Below, one piece after another: positions 1 to 8,408 of a stretch of 22,288 nt of DNA (the first letter of the stretch is position 1; each line of letters begins with the position of its first letter). The position numbers were made by a program, and so were the translations under genes. The stretch is from an uncultured Anaerolineaceae bacterium (GTDB taxonomy: Bacteria; Chloroflexota; Anaerolineae; Promineifilales; Promineifilaceae): NCBI GenBank assembly GCA_937967805.1, contig CALBTC010000250.1:1-22288 (forward strand), written 5' to 3'. The notes beneath the pieces were generated by a model. The model was not told the DNA's origin. It did no database searches and was given only the letters and a program-made list of their open reading frames with translations.

Positions 1-118
1 ATCAAGACAGCAGCATTATCGTCATGGCCCTGGTTCACGTAGCCTGGCAAATGAGCTATTAGTTACCGGTAGCCCAACTTTTCCAAATGAATGAAGACTT
101 TTTCTATTTTCAACTCAA
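1..118. other. Left-edge sequence, no assignable gene
   Basis: Short reading frames enter from the left edge on the plus strand and end by about position 112. None has a recognisable motif. No U-tract hairpin is obvious after the stop of the kinase gene that ends at 119. This could be the tail of a gene lying outside the window or plain intergenic DNA. Confidence 0.4.
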
Positions 119-1891
119 TTAATGAGTGGTTACTTCCGGTTGCAGCCAGATAGTGAATGTGCTGCCTTCGTTCACGGCGCTTTCCACGGAAATTTGCCCG
201 CCATGCCGGTTCATGATCTCGCGACAGATGGCTAAACCTAAACCGGTCCCCGGAGCACTGCTCTCCTGACCTGCTTCTCCCCGGTAAAATCGATCAAAAA
301 GGTGAGCTTTGTCCTCATCCGAGATACCCGGTCCAGTGTCGGTGATACTGGCGGTTACCCAGGTCTGAGCGTCGGCTACGGCCGTTGCTGTACACATTGT
401 AATACCACCTGAATGTGTATAATTAATTGCATTGGCTAAAAGATTGGTCAGCACCTGAAAAAGAAGACGTTGATCGGCCAGAACAAGGGGCAGACCAGTC
501 CCCGGCTCAAAATCCAGCGTCAACCCCTTGGTCGCTGCCAGCTCTCCGCGATCCGTTATCAAGCCGCCAATCAAGTAGTTCAGATCAACCGGCTCCAATT
601 CAACGGTCGTCCGGCCCAGGTCCAGCCGGGAAAGGTCCAATACTTCCTCGACCATTATTTGCAGCCGCTCCGTTTCCCGTTTGAGGACGCCTACGTAACG
701 CTCCCAATTATCTGGCCGGCCATGATCCAACAAGCTCAAATAAAGTTTAATAACGGTTAGCGGCGTGCGCAGTTCGTGATTCATGTTGCTCACGAAGCGG
801 GACTTCATCTTATCGGCTGTCTGAGCCTGTTCCAGCGCCACCTGCAATTCGGCCGTGCGCGCCGCTACTTCTGCTTCTAACTGCCCCGCATATCGCTGCT
901 GCGCCTCGTACAGCTGGGCGTTATCGATGGCGATAGCCACGTTATTGGCCAGGGTCATGGCAACTTGTGCATCTTGTTTGGAAAAGGCATTGGGCTTGGT
1001 GCTGAGAATACAGGCTACGCCCAGGAGTGAATCTTTGTAAAGCACAGGCATGAAAAGGGCTGACCGGACTGTGCCATCGAGGGTGATCCAACGCGGCTCC
1101 TCTTGCGTATCATCAACGATGAGATATTGGCGAGTTTGTCCGACCAAGCCCACCAAGCCCCGTTCCGCGCCCATACGCAAAACCAGTTCTCGTTGAATCA
1201 ACGAATGCAGTTCCTGGGAAAAGCCGACCGAATCTACCAAATAAAATTCCTCTGCATCCGGCTCAAAGGCAAAGTAATTGGCACGATCGTAGCCCATTGC
1301 CTCTACAATGGTATGCAGTACATAAGATAGAAGTTGGTTTAATGGTTTGGTAACGGCCAAGCCAGTACTGGCGCGATAAAGCGTAGCCAGCCGGTGGTAA
1401 GCCTCGTCAAGCTGTGTCATTTTATGCTCCAACCGTTTGACCAGCCGCTCATTATACAGCTTGAGAAACACTGAATCTTCCTCTTCAAGAAAGGCAGGAG
1501 GGGGAGGGATCTGACCCATTTCAAATTCATTAATCACTGTGCGCAGGGCATCAATGAACGTGTCGGGCTCAGCCGGTTTGACAATGAAACGAGCTGCTCC
1601 CAGCTGGGCTGCTAATTCGGCATCTTTGACTTCAGTATAGGTAGCGCTATAGAAAATGAAAGGAATCGTCTGTAATTGGGCATCTTTCATCCATTCGCGA
1701 CATAGGGTGAAGCCATCCATCACCGGCATTAAAATATCAGAAATAATTAAATCTGGTGGAGCTTTTCTGGCAATAACCAAAGCTTCTTGCCCATTGGTTG
1801 CTGTCTCTACCCGGAATCCGTTACCCTGTAAAAGTGTTCTTAACAGGTAAAGGTCTTGTTGACGGTCATCAACTACTAAAATGCTGAACAT
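119..1891 (-). CDS. REC-GAF-histidine kinase (response regulator/sensor kinase hybrid)
   Basis: Soluble histidine kinase of 590 residues with no membrane segment. An N-terminal receiver domain (about 1-120) has the acidic pair in VVDD, the phosphoacceptor D52 in SDILMP and the Lys in IVKP. A GAF domain (about 165-330) follows, then a coiled linker. The HisKA box has H372 in NHELRTP, and the HATPase domain carries N-box (NLLANAINY), DTGPGI and GTGLGLAI motifs. The receiver sits N-terminal to the kinase, so the protein can take phosphate from another kinase and then signal onward, which is typical of phosphorelays. I chose the ATG at 1891 because the protein then starts directly with the receiver beta-1 strand. 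A GTG seven codons upstream (1912) is possible but overlaps the stop of the preceding response regulator gene. It is the last gene of a leftward operon with the kinase at 2363-6028. The signal sensed by the GAF domain cannot be read from sequence. Confidence 0.9.
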   Translation of the reverse strand: MFSILVVDDRQQDLYLLRTLLQGNGFRVETATNGQEALVIARKAPPDLIISDILMPVMDGFTLCREWMKDAQLQTIPFIFYSATYTEVKDAELAAQLGAARFIVKPAEPDTFIDALRTVINEFEMGQIPPPPAFLEEEDSVFLKLYNERLVKRLEHKMTQLDEAYHRLATLYRASTGLAVTKPLNQLLSYVLHTIVEAMGYDRANYFAFEPDAEEFYLVDSVGFSQELHSLIQRELVLRMGAERGLVGLVGQTRQYLIVDDTQEEPRWITLDGTVRSALFMPVLYKDSLLGVACILSTKPNAFSKQDAQVAMTLANNVAIAIDNAQLYEAQQRYAGQLEAEVAARTAELQVALEQAQTADKMKSRFVSNMNHELRTPLTVIKLYLSLLDHGRPDNWERYVGVLKRETERLQIMVEEVLDLSRLDLGRTTVELEPVDLNYLIGGLITDRGELAATKGLTLDFEPGTGLPLVLADQRLLFQVLTNLLANAINYTHSGGITMCTATAVADAQTWVTASITDTGPGISDEDKAHLFDRFYRGEAGQESSAPGTGLGLAICREIMNRHGGQISVESAVNEGSTFTIWLQPEVTTH

Positions 1892-1902
1892 GATTACTTT
1901 TA

Positions 1903-2286
1903 TTAACTCCACGCCTCATCAAATTGAAGGTATTTCTCAATCTCGCTAATAAACGTATCCGGGTTAATGGGCTTCTCGATGTAGCCGGTACAGCCGGCGG
2001 CCAGGACGCGCTCCCGGTCGCCTACCATGGCGTAAGAGGTCACAGCCACAATAGGCACGCCGTCCAGCGCTGGAATTTGTTGCAGCGTTTGGGACAGCAG
2101 TTAGCCATCCATGCCCGGAATTTGGATGTCCAATAAAATAATCTCCTGAACCAACCGGCCGGCCAGGCCGATCCCTTCACGGCCGTCTTTTGCTGCAAAT
2201 ACTTCGTATCCGTTGGCTTCCAGGAGATAGGTCACCAGGTAGCGGTTTTGCGCATTGTCTTCAATCACAAGAATTTTCGTTTTCAT
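1903..2286 (-). pseudogene. Single-domain response regulator interrupted by in-frame TAA
   Basis: This is a 127-residue CheY/DivK-like receiver interrupted at codon 62 by TAA (2101-2103). Before the stop the frame gives the acidic pair E9/D10, phosphoacceptor D53 (LLDIQIPGMDG) and a helix-beta pattern typical of receivers. After the stop the same frame continues without a shift through LDGVPIVAVTSYAMVGD, with the conserved Thr/Ser, and GYIEKPINPDTF, with the conserved Lys. It ends at TAA 1903-1905. An AGGAG ribosome site sits six bases before the ATG. Everything except one codon is intact. A Tyr codon is common at this position (MDGYE...), so one base change from TAT or TAC would explain the stop. 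It is either a recent nonsense mutation or a sequence error. It lies between two kinases and presumably relayed phosphate between them. Confidence 0.85.
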
Positions 2287-2362
2287 TTGCTTCTCCTGGC
2301 GTCAGTTATTTGCAGAAGTGCTGGTCACCTTGTAACGATATAGCTGCGTCACCTTTACCATT

Positions 2363-5300
2363 TTACAACGGTAGAGCAATGGTAAAGGCACTTCCCGCAC
2401 CCCATTCACTCTCTACGCTAATCTTACCGTGCAGCAGTTCTACCAATTTCTGGCAAATTGACAATCCCATACCGGTACCTTCTACTTTGCGATCTAGTCC
2501 GGTTTCAATCTGGCGGAACGGTTGGAAGAGGTTGTCCATATCTTTTTGTTTGATGCCGATGCCGGTGTCTGTAATGCGGGTGAGGAAACGGCCGTTCTCC
2601 ACCCAACATGTTATTCCCACCTCGCCCTGGTCGGTAAACTTGATGGCGTTGTTAACCAGGTTAATCAATATTTGTTCCACCCGCCGCTGGTCGCTATTTA
2701 ACTCACCTACCGCCGGATCTATCTCTACCCGCAGCGCCAATCCCTTCTTTTCGGCCAGTACGCTTGACGTTTGAGCCACCTTTTCCACCAACCGGGGTAC
2801 GTCAAAGGGGGCCAAAGTCACTTCCAACTGGCCGGCCTCAATCTTGGAAATATCCAGCACATCGTTAATCAGGGCCAGCAGGTGGCGGGCACTGCTCTGC
2901 ACCATGCCCAACTGCTTGGCCTGTTCCGGGTTGAGCTGGCCGGGCAGCTCTTGCAGCAAAATACCGGTGAAGCCAATAATGGAGTTGAGTGGCGTGCGTA
3001 ATTCGTGTGACATCGTCGCTAGAAATGCAGACTTCAACCGGTCAGCCGACTCAGCCCGCTCTTTTGCTACAGCTAATTCGGCTGTGCGCCTGACTATGCG
3101 TTCCTCCAATTCAGCAGTCAACTGCCGCAGCGCTTCTTCCGCCCGCTTGCGTTCAGAAATATCAGTCACCATAACCTGAACCCCGGGCTTGCCTTCGTAG
3201 GTCAGGGGAACGGCCGTTACCTCCACCGGAATCACGGAACCATCCTGGCGAATATAGCGGTCCTCGGTGGGATAAAGCCCTTTCTCCCCGGCCAACATTC
3301 TTTGAATGCGCGCCGCGGCCTGCGGCAAATTATCCGGGTGTATGATGGTCGTAATGGGCCGGCCGATCAGCTCATCCGGTGACACCGCACCCAGTAGTTT
3401 GGCCCCGGCTGGATTGGTGAACACAACATTACCGTCCACATGGACGGCAACGCCAACCGGCGAAACGTCGAGGAGCTGCCGGTAACGGGCTTCACTTTCG
3501 CGCAATCTTTCGCGCGATTGTATGCGGTCGGTGATCACTTCCGAAAACAGCAAAATGCCGCCGATTTCGCCGGTGACCTGATACCAGGGGTGAATTTCCC
3601 AGCGCACCCAATCTACCGTCCCATCGGCTCGCGGGAAGGGGTCTTCTTCTGATTTTTCAACCGCACCCGCCAGGCAGCGCCGGTGAACTGCCTTCCACCT
3701 TTCAGGCATCTCCGGGAATATCTCGTAATGGGAACGGCCGGTTAAATTTTGCTCGCCCAAATTGTAATCAGTCAGGTACTGGCGGCTGGTGGCGATATAT
3801 TTCATATCGCGGTCGAACATGGCAATGGCCGCCGGCGCGTATTCAACGAAAAGACTCAAAACTTGCTCGCGTTGGCGCAAGGTTTCTTCTGCCTGCTTGC
3901 GCTCAATGGCAATGCTGGCCAGGCGGGTGGCGCGTTCGATCAACTCAAAATCATCGGCCTGGGGGCTGCGCGGTTCCCGATAATACATGGCAAAAGTGCC
4001 AACGACCTTACCGCCGCTGTTGAAGATTGGCGTTGACCAACAGGCACGTAACCCATGGGCGCGAGCCAGTTGGCGATAATCATCCCACAAGGGATCGCTC
4101 TCGATATCGGTGACAATAACCGGTTCCCCACGATAGGCTGCGGTGCCGCACGACCCGGCGGCCGGTCCAATTTCTTCCCCTTCGATTGCGCGATTGTAGG
4201 CATCGGGCAAATGGGGTGCAGCGCCATAATGGACGTGTTCGACTTCCGGATCGAGCAGCAGGATCGACCCCAAAGTATCCGGCGAAAATTGCTCAATGTT
4301 CAGCACAATCGCTTCCAGCACGTCATGCAGGGGGGTGGCTGTGGCAATCATTTCCAGCACCTGAGTTTCTGCCGCCAGGAGCCGCTCAGTCTGCTTGCGC
4401 TGGCCGATGTCGCGCCAGATGGAACGGCTTTGCAGGATTTCGCCGCTTTCATCACGAACGGCCGTTACACTCAAACTCACATCTAACCGACGGCCGTCTT
4501 TTCGCCTCAATTGTAATTCAGCATCCCGCACCTCCCCAGTAGTCACAAATTGCTGAAATGCTTTTTTAACTTCATCCATACAATCCGGATGATACATGTC
4601 AAAAACATTCCGCCCGATGATTTCATCCTTCGTAAAGCCGGTCATTTGAGCTAAAGTCTGGTTGCATTGGGCAATGCTGCCTGTGGCCGCGTCCACACTG
4701 ACATACATGTCCGGCGCATTTTCGTACAGGTCAACATATTTAGCTTCCGAAAGGCGCAGCGCTTCCTCCGCTCGCTTGCGCTCGGTGATGTCCAGGTGCG
4801 AGCCAAGCATACGGTATGGCCGGCCGTCGTCATCTAACAGCAGTGACGCGCGGGCCAATATCCAGCGATAAGAACCATCCTTATGCCGGAAACGGAACTC
4901 ATTCTCGAAGTCCGGCCAGGGGTCGCCCAGGTAAGCTTGCACCTTCGCTACGGCTTTTTCCAGGTCATCAGGGTGGACGCGGCTTTGCCATTCGGCAAAA
5001 TCGTCCGTTATTTCATCCTCAGCATAGCCAATCTGCGCTTTCCACTCCCGCGAGAAGCGCACTTTGTCGGTGCGTAAATCCCAATCCCACAAACCCACGT
5101 TGGCGGCCTGCACAGCTAACTGGAACCGGGCCTGCTCCTCAAGCCGGGCTATCTCTGCCTGCTTACGCTCGGTGATTTCGGAAAAGAAAACCGAAAGCCC
5201 ATCTGGCGAAGGGTGGATACGATTTTCAAACCAGCGACCCCAGGGAGCATAATATTCTTCCAGCAAAACCGGTCGTTGCGTGGCCATCGCCTCCTCGTAG

Positions 5301-6028
5301 GCACGCTGGAACGGCTGGCCGACGCCTTCAGGGTATTCGGTCCAGATGTGTTTGCCGATCAGGTCGGCGGGGTGCCGGCGGTTCAGCATCTCGGCCGCTC
5401 GCTGGTTGACGTAGGTGTAATGCCAGTCAGCGTCCAGGGCCACAAAACCGTCATTAATTCGTTCCAATATCTGACCGAGGTGCCGGGAGTGGGTCACGTT
5501 TTGCAGCTTTTCCTGGGTTTCTTGCAACGTTTTTACGGTGCGCCGTAATTCCAGTTCAGTAATGATACTTCGCCGTAGGGCGCGCAGAGCGGCCAGTTGT
5601 TCCGGGGTTAACACCCGCGGCTGGTGGTCAATGACGCATAAGGTTCCCAGCGGGTAGCCGTCGTGGTTGACGAGAGGGGCACCGGCATAAAAACGAATGT
5701 TGGGATCCCCGGTGACCAGCGGGTTATCGGCAAAACGTTCGTCGGCCAGGGCATCCGGCACCACAAACACGTCATCCGGCTCTAGAATAGCGTGGGCGCA
5801 GAAAGCCACGTCGCGGGCGGTCTCGCTCATGTCCAGCCCTACCTTTGACTTAAACCATTGCCGGTCGCTGTCAATGAGGGTGACGAGGGCGATGGGCGTA
5901 TCACAGATGTGCGCCGCCAGCAAGGTCACATCGTCAAAGGCTTTTTCAGCTGGCGTGTCGAGGATATTGTATTGATACAGGGCTTGAAGACGGGCTTGCT
6001 CGTTTTGGAGCGGGGACGATTTTTCCAT
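2363..6028 (-). CDS. Multi-domain GAF/PAS sensor histidine kinase
   Basis: Soluble 1221-residue sensor kinase. Domains in order: GAF (about 10-165, the family that starts with a [13 protein letters not shown] motif); three PAS/PAC units (about 190-290, 300-420, 425-545), each ending in an ITERK- or RDIGQRK-like linker; a second GAF (about 555-715) with a [13 protein letters not shown] stretch; two more PAS units (about 720-840 and 850-970); a coiled coil rich in Glu/Arg/Ala; HisKA with H1008 in SHELRTP; and HATPase with N1126/N1127, DTGIGI near 1154 and GTGMGLSI. No transmembrane segments are visible, so it senses cytoplasmic signals such as redox state, small ligands or light. No heme or flavin ligand residues can be assigned by eye. 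The ATG at 6028 has GGAG ten bases upstream. No receiver is fused to it, so the downstream response regulator and the REC-kinase are the natural partners. A transposon remnant ends 24 bp upstream. Confidence 0.93.
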   Translation of the reverse strand: MEKSSPLQNEQARLQALYQYNILDTPAEKAFDDVTLLAAHICDTPIALVTLIDSDRQWFKSKVGLDMSETARDVAFCAHAILEPDDVFVVPDALADERFADNPLVTGDPNIRFYAGAPLVNHDGYPLGTLCVIDHQPRVLTPEQLAALRALRRSIITELELRRTVKTLQETQEKLQNVTHSRHLGQILERINDGFVALDADWHYTYVNQRAAEMLNRRHPADLIGKHIWTEYPEGVGQPFQRAYEEAMATQRPVLLEEYYAPWGRWFENRIHPSPDGLSVFFSEITERKQAEIARLEEQARFQLAVQAANVGLWDWDLRTDKVRFSREWKAQIGYAEDEITDDFAEWQSRVHPDDLEKAVAKVQAYLGDPWPDFENEFRFRHKDGSYRWILARASLLLDDDGRPYRMLGSHLDITERKRAEEALRLSEAKYVDLYENAPDMYVSVDAATGSIAQCNQTLAQMTGFTKDEIIGRNVFDMYHPDCMDEVKKAFQQFVTTGEVRDAELQLRRKDGRRLDVSLSVTAVRDESGEILQSRSIWRDIGQRKQTERLLAAETQVLEMIATATPLHDVLEAIVLNIEQFSPDTLGSILLLDPEVEHVHYGAAPHLPDAYNRAIEGEEIGPAAGSCGTAAYRGEPVIVTDIESDPLWDDYRQLARAHGLRACWSTPIFNSGGKVVGTFAMYYREPRSPQADDFELIERATRLASIAIERKQAEETLRQREQVLSLFVEYAPAAIAMFDRDMKYIATSRQYLTDYNLGEQNLTGRSHYEIFPEMPERWKAVHRRCLAGAVEKSEEDPFPRADGTVDWVRWEIHPWYQVTGEIGGILLFSEVITDRIQSRERLRESEARYRQLLDVSPVGVAVHVDGNVVFTNPAGAKLLGAVSPDELIGRPITTIIHPDNLPQAAARIQRMLAGEKGLYPTEDRYIRQDGSVIPVEVTAVPLTYEGKPGVQVMVTDISERKRAEEALRQLTAELEERIVRRTAELAVAKERAESADRLKSAFLATMSHELRTPLNSIIGFTGILLQELPGQLNPEQAKQLGMVQSSARHLLALINDVLDISKIEAGQLEVTLAPFDVPRLVEKVAQTSSVLAEKKGLALRVEIDPAVGELNSDQRRVEQILINLVNNAIKFTDQGEVGITCWVENGRFLTRITDTGIGIKQKDMDNLFQPFRQIETGLDRKVEGTGMGLSICQKLVELLHGKISVESEWGAGSAFTIALPL

Positions 6029-6052
6029 CCGATTAATTCTCCGGCTGATACC

Positions 6053-6316
6053 TTAACGAATGATGATATTCAGCGTCTGCAACATGTTGCGACCCAGGCG
6101 GCTCAGTTCTGCAACCAGAAGCATGTCTCCCTCTGTCAGCTTCATCAGCAATTCATCAATACGTCGTTCCTGAGTACTTTTCCGGGAAGATACTTCAGCT
6201 TGAATGAATTCCGTGATTAGCACTTGATGACTCTGGGCATGCTGAAGCAGGAGATGCTTTTGCTTCTCAACATCCTGTTTATCGGTACTTACACGAACGT
6301 AGCCTATTGCTCTCAT
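6053..6316 (-). pseudogene. Truncated serine recombinase (resolvase N-terminal domain)
   Basis: The 87-residue product starts MRAIGYVRVSTDKQD, with the catalytic serine S10 and the nearby R8. It later carries ELSRLGRNMLQTLNII, the Arg-rich motif of the resolvase catalytic domain. Resolvases of this group are about 180-200 residues. Here the frame hits TAA right after the ELSRLGRN helix, so the rest of the catalytic domain, the E-helix and the helix-turn-helix DNA-binding domain are missing. No frame past the stop resumes the family. A GAGGGG ribosome site lies close to the ATG. The truncation falls 24 bp before the start of the large kinase gene on the same strand, so transcription from the resolvase promoter could run into the kinase operon (inference). 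Confidence 0.85.
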
Positions 6317-6337
6317 CTACCCCTCAATTATATCGCA

Positions 6338-6434
6338 AGAAAAACGTCCTTTTCCCTTTTGTTTTCATCTATATTCCCAAAATAATTCAACCATTTATAT
6401 TGCAATTCAATCAAAATAAAAGGATCGTTTTTCT
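6338..6434. repeat. Inverted repeat flanking the resolvase/transposase gap
   Basis: The left arm at 6338-6353 (AGAAAAACGTCCTTTT) is matched in inverse by AAAAGGATCGTTTTTCT at 6418-6434. The only difference is one extra base. The arms lie just inside the start codons of the two divergent transposon genes, and the right arm contains the AGGA ribosome site of the transposase frame. This fits paired operator or res-type sites for the resolvase, but no known res subsite consensus was matched. Confidence 0.5.
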
Positions 6435-6905
6435 ATGAGTACACCCGCTTTCTCGCATGATGAATTAGTCCAAGTGGCTAAATTTAGCCCTGATGATCTG
6501 GCGAAGATTGATGTGTGTCGTGAGTCGCATACACGTTTAGGTTTCGGTTATCAATTGGCCTTTATTCGCCTGCACAACCGGACGCCCACGCAGCAGCCGT
6601 TGGAAATCGTCGAGGAGGTTTTAACCTACGTCGGCGTTCAACACGACCTAACGCAGTTCTTAAAACAAGAAGGGGTTCTCTTTTCGCCCAATGACACCTT
6701 CGTCGTCTAATTGTAACCCAGCGGCAGGCTGCCAGAGAACATATTTTTAGCCGGATTACCGATAGTTTGTCATTGGAGTTTAGGGACAAACTGGATGATT
6801 TTCTTGACTATATGACCGAAATGCACCAAAAGCTCATGACCACAGTTTATAAACGGATGCAAGAAGACATTGACGAACAAAACCGTAAACAGCGCCAGAT
6901 GATTC
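6435..6905 (+). pseudogene. Degenerate Tn3-family transposase fragment
   Basis: The first frame (6435-6710, 91 codons) resembles the DUF4158 N-terminal domain of Tn3-family transposases (RLGFGYQLAFIRLHNRTP, then PLEIVEEVLTYVGVQ). It jumps directly to FLKQEGVLFSPNDT, which in the family lies well downstream, so I infer an internal deletion. The frame is then lost near 6700. The other plus frame picks up LIVTQRQAAREHIFSRITD, continues to LDDFL, and then joins DYMTEMHQKLMTTVYKRM, which looks like a later part of the protein and suggests a second deletion. Family members are near 1000 residues; about 155 codons remain and the DDE catalytic domain is absent. The deletion points are inferred from memory of the family, not from an alignment. 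Confidence 0.7.
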
Positions 6906-7012
6906 GGAGTCCTTTGACCACTTGGCAGGTCACCCGGTCTACGTGTACATGTGAACGCGTTACCCAAAGTATATCTTACTTTCTCCTTATTCCTTGCTAA
7001 CTGGCAAGCTGC

Positions 7013-8217
7013 TCAGCCTGGTCCACACCAGACGTACCAGATAACGCCAGCTATACCAAATATTGCGGCCACCGCAAAAGTTAACGTTGGTGAAATGTCC
7101 CACAAATAGGCTCCCAACAGCGGAGCGGCCGCTACACAAAAGCCGCGAATCAGGTAATAGACGCCCACTGCTTCACCACGTTGCTCCTCGCCAGCCAGGT
7201 CGGTTATCAGCCCTTTGCGGGCTGGTTCACCAATTTCCCGCAGCCCGGCCACGATAAAAGCCAGAACTAGGAAGGTGTTTACATTCTCCTGTGAACCCAG
7301 GCCAAAGAGGGTAAAGACCAATGGCAGCAAGGCAAAAAAGCAGAAGGTGAGGGTGATAAACGGCCGTTGTCCCCACTTCTCCGCCAGCTTACCGGCCGGA
7401 ATGTAAAACAAAATGGCCGTTAACATTTGCAGACCGCGCAAGGTGCCGTAAAGGGCAACACTCGCCCCAGGTTGGTCGTGGCATAAATAACAATCAGCGC
7501 GGAGGGCATCCCTTCAGCAAAACGGGCCAGCACGTCGCTCACCAGCAGCCGCTTCAGCCCGGGATCAAAGGCACGGAATGTCGTTATGATCCCGGATGGG
7601 CGAGGTGGCTGTTCTAAAGGCTTTTCGACGTAAAATTTTTGCTGGAACCAGAGTGCGCCAAGAGCCAGGACAATAGTGATCACTAGACCAGCGTGGAAAC
7701 CTTGTATGACGCCAAATCGCAGCAGCAGCCAGCCGCCCAGCGCCGGAGCAATGACAATGGGCAGCCGTTTGACAATGGATTGCACGCTAAAGCCAACGGC
7801 GCGGCGGCTCTTTGCCAGGCTGTCGCCGATGACGGCAAACGTCGCCGGAAGGCTCATGCTGCTCCAGGCAGCCACAAAAAGTGTGCCAACCAGCACCAGC
7901 GGCCAGTCGCGGCTGAGCAGATACATCAGATAACCGCCGATGGCTAGCAGGTTAAACAGCACCAGCGCCCGCCGTCGCCCTAGCCGGTCAGTGAGAATGC
8001 CGCCGGGGTATTGGTAAATAGCGTCCAGCACATCTTTCAAGGTGCGGTAAGCTGCCCAGACAAAAACACCGGCACCTAACGCTTCCAGGTATTTGGGCAC
8101 AAAGCTTACCCACAGCTCCTCGCCCAAGCCCAAAAGTACGATGGCGACCAGCAGTACCAGGATGTTGCGCTCCAGCCCTAAAAAGGAACGAAAACGGCCG
8201 ATGGTTGTTTGTGTCAT
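7013..8217 (-). pseudogene. MFS transporter with a single-base frameshift
   Basis: This is a twelve-helix-type major facilitator of about 401 residues if repaired. The first part (from ATG 8217, MTQTTIGRFRSFLG...) shows a first helix with NILVLLVAIVLLGLGEELW and the loop 2-3 motif GILTDRLGRRRAL typical of MFS exporters. At the four-C run 7465-7468 (GGGG on the coding strand) the frame changes. The -1 frame gives a clean continuation, TNLGASVALYGTLRGLQML, then GKLAEKWGQRPF (a second loop motif), GEPARKGLITD and the last helices to TAG at 7013. One missing G explains the break. Family members occur next to arsenic and chromate genes as predicted efflux proteins, but the substrate here is unknown. 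The upstream reading frame is continuous with an arsC scar, so the true start must be judged from the first helix. Confidence 0.82.
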
Positions 8218-8404
8218 CTCGCACCCCATCGAAACGATCCAATCTGTGGCTGCCAACTCCGCCTCTGTAACGCGATGTGGCTTTTGCACAGGGCCAGCCA
8301 GCCCTTCTGACCAGGGTAGCACCATGACGGTTGCTGCCGGCTCGTCATCTGGTTCGGTTCCGGCTGTTAAAATGTGCCAGCAACAAAACAATTATCGGTT
8401 GCAT
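8218..8404 (-). pseudogene. arsC: Arsenate reductase (LMW phosphatase family) remnant
   Basis: An ATG at 8404 lies four bases after the chrA stop and begins MQPIIVLLLAH, like the first beta strand of low-molecular-weight phosphatase/ArsC proteins. The expected catalytic loop (CxxNxxRS) is missing. A different frame then carries LTAGTEPDD, QKPHRVTEAELAATDW and IVSMGCE, which match the middle of ArsC. The C-terminal part, including the second cysteine region, is gone, and the frame passes straight into the MFS start. At least two deletions, one of them frame-changing, are needed. The fragment shows that the chrBA operon once carried an arsenate reductase. Assignment rests on motif recognition. 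Confidence 0.65.
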
Positions 8405-8408
8405 ACGC

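Larger units (their letters stand above)
6053..6905. mobile_element. Decayed Tn3-family transposon remnant
   Basis: A truncated serine resolvase on the minus strand and a broken DUF4158-type Tn3 transposase on the plus strand diverge from a shared AT-rich gap (6317-6434). This is the layout of the Tn3 subgroup with tnpR and tnpA facing away from a res region. I could not find the roughly 38-bp terminal inverted repeats, and both genes have lost most of their length, so the element cannot move. The right limit (about 6905) is where transposase similarity fades. Nothing recognisable lies between there and the MFS stop at 7013. Confidence 0.75.

Noticed and set aside
2101..2103. Stop codon reassignment (TAA read as an amino acid)
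   Set aside because: Other genes here end normally at TAA, including the same regulator at 1903-1905, so a recoded TAA is not supported.
6990..7012. Hairpin after the MFS stop as a terminator
   Set aside because: Only a five-base stem (CTTGC/GCAAG) with no T tract follows the gene on the minus strand. It is too weak to call.
8218..8391. Upstream TTG start making the MFS protein 58 residues longer
   Set aside because: The extra residues are an ArsC fragment, not a transporter N-terminus. The first helix and normal start lie at 8217.
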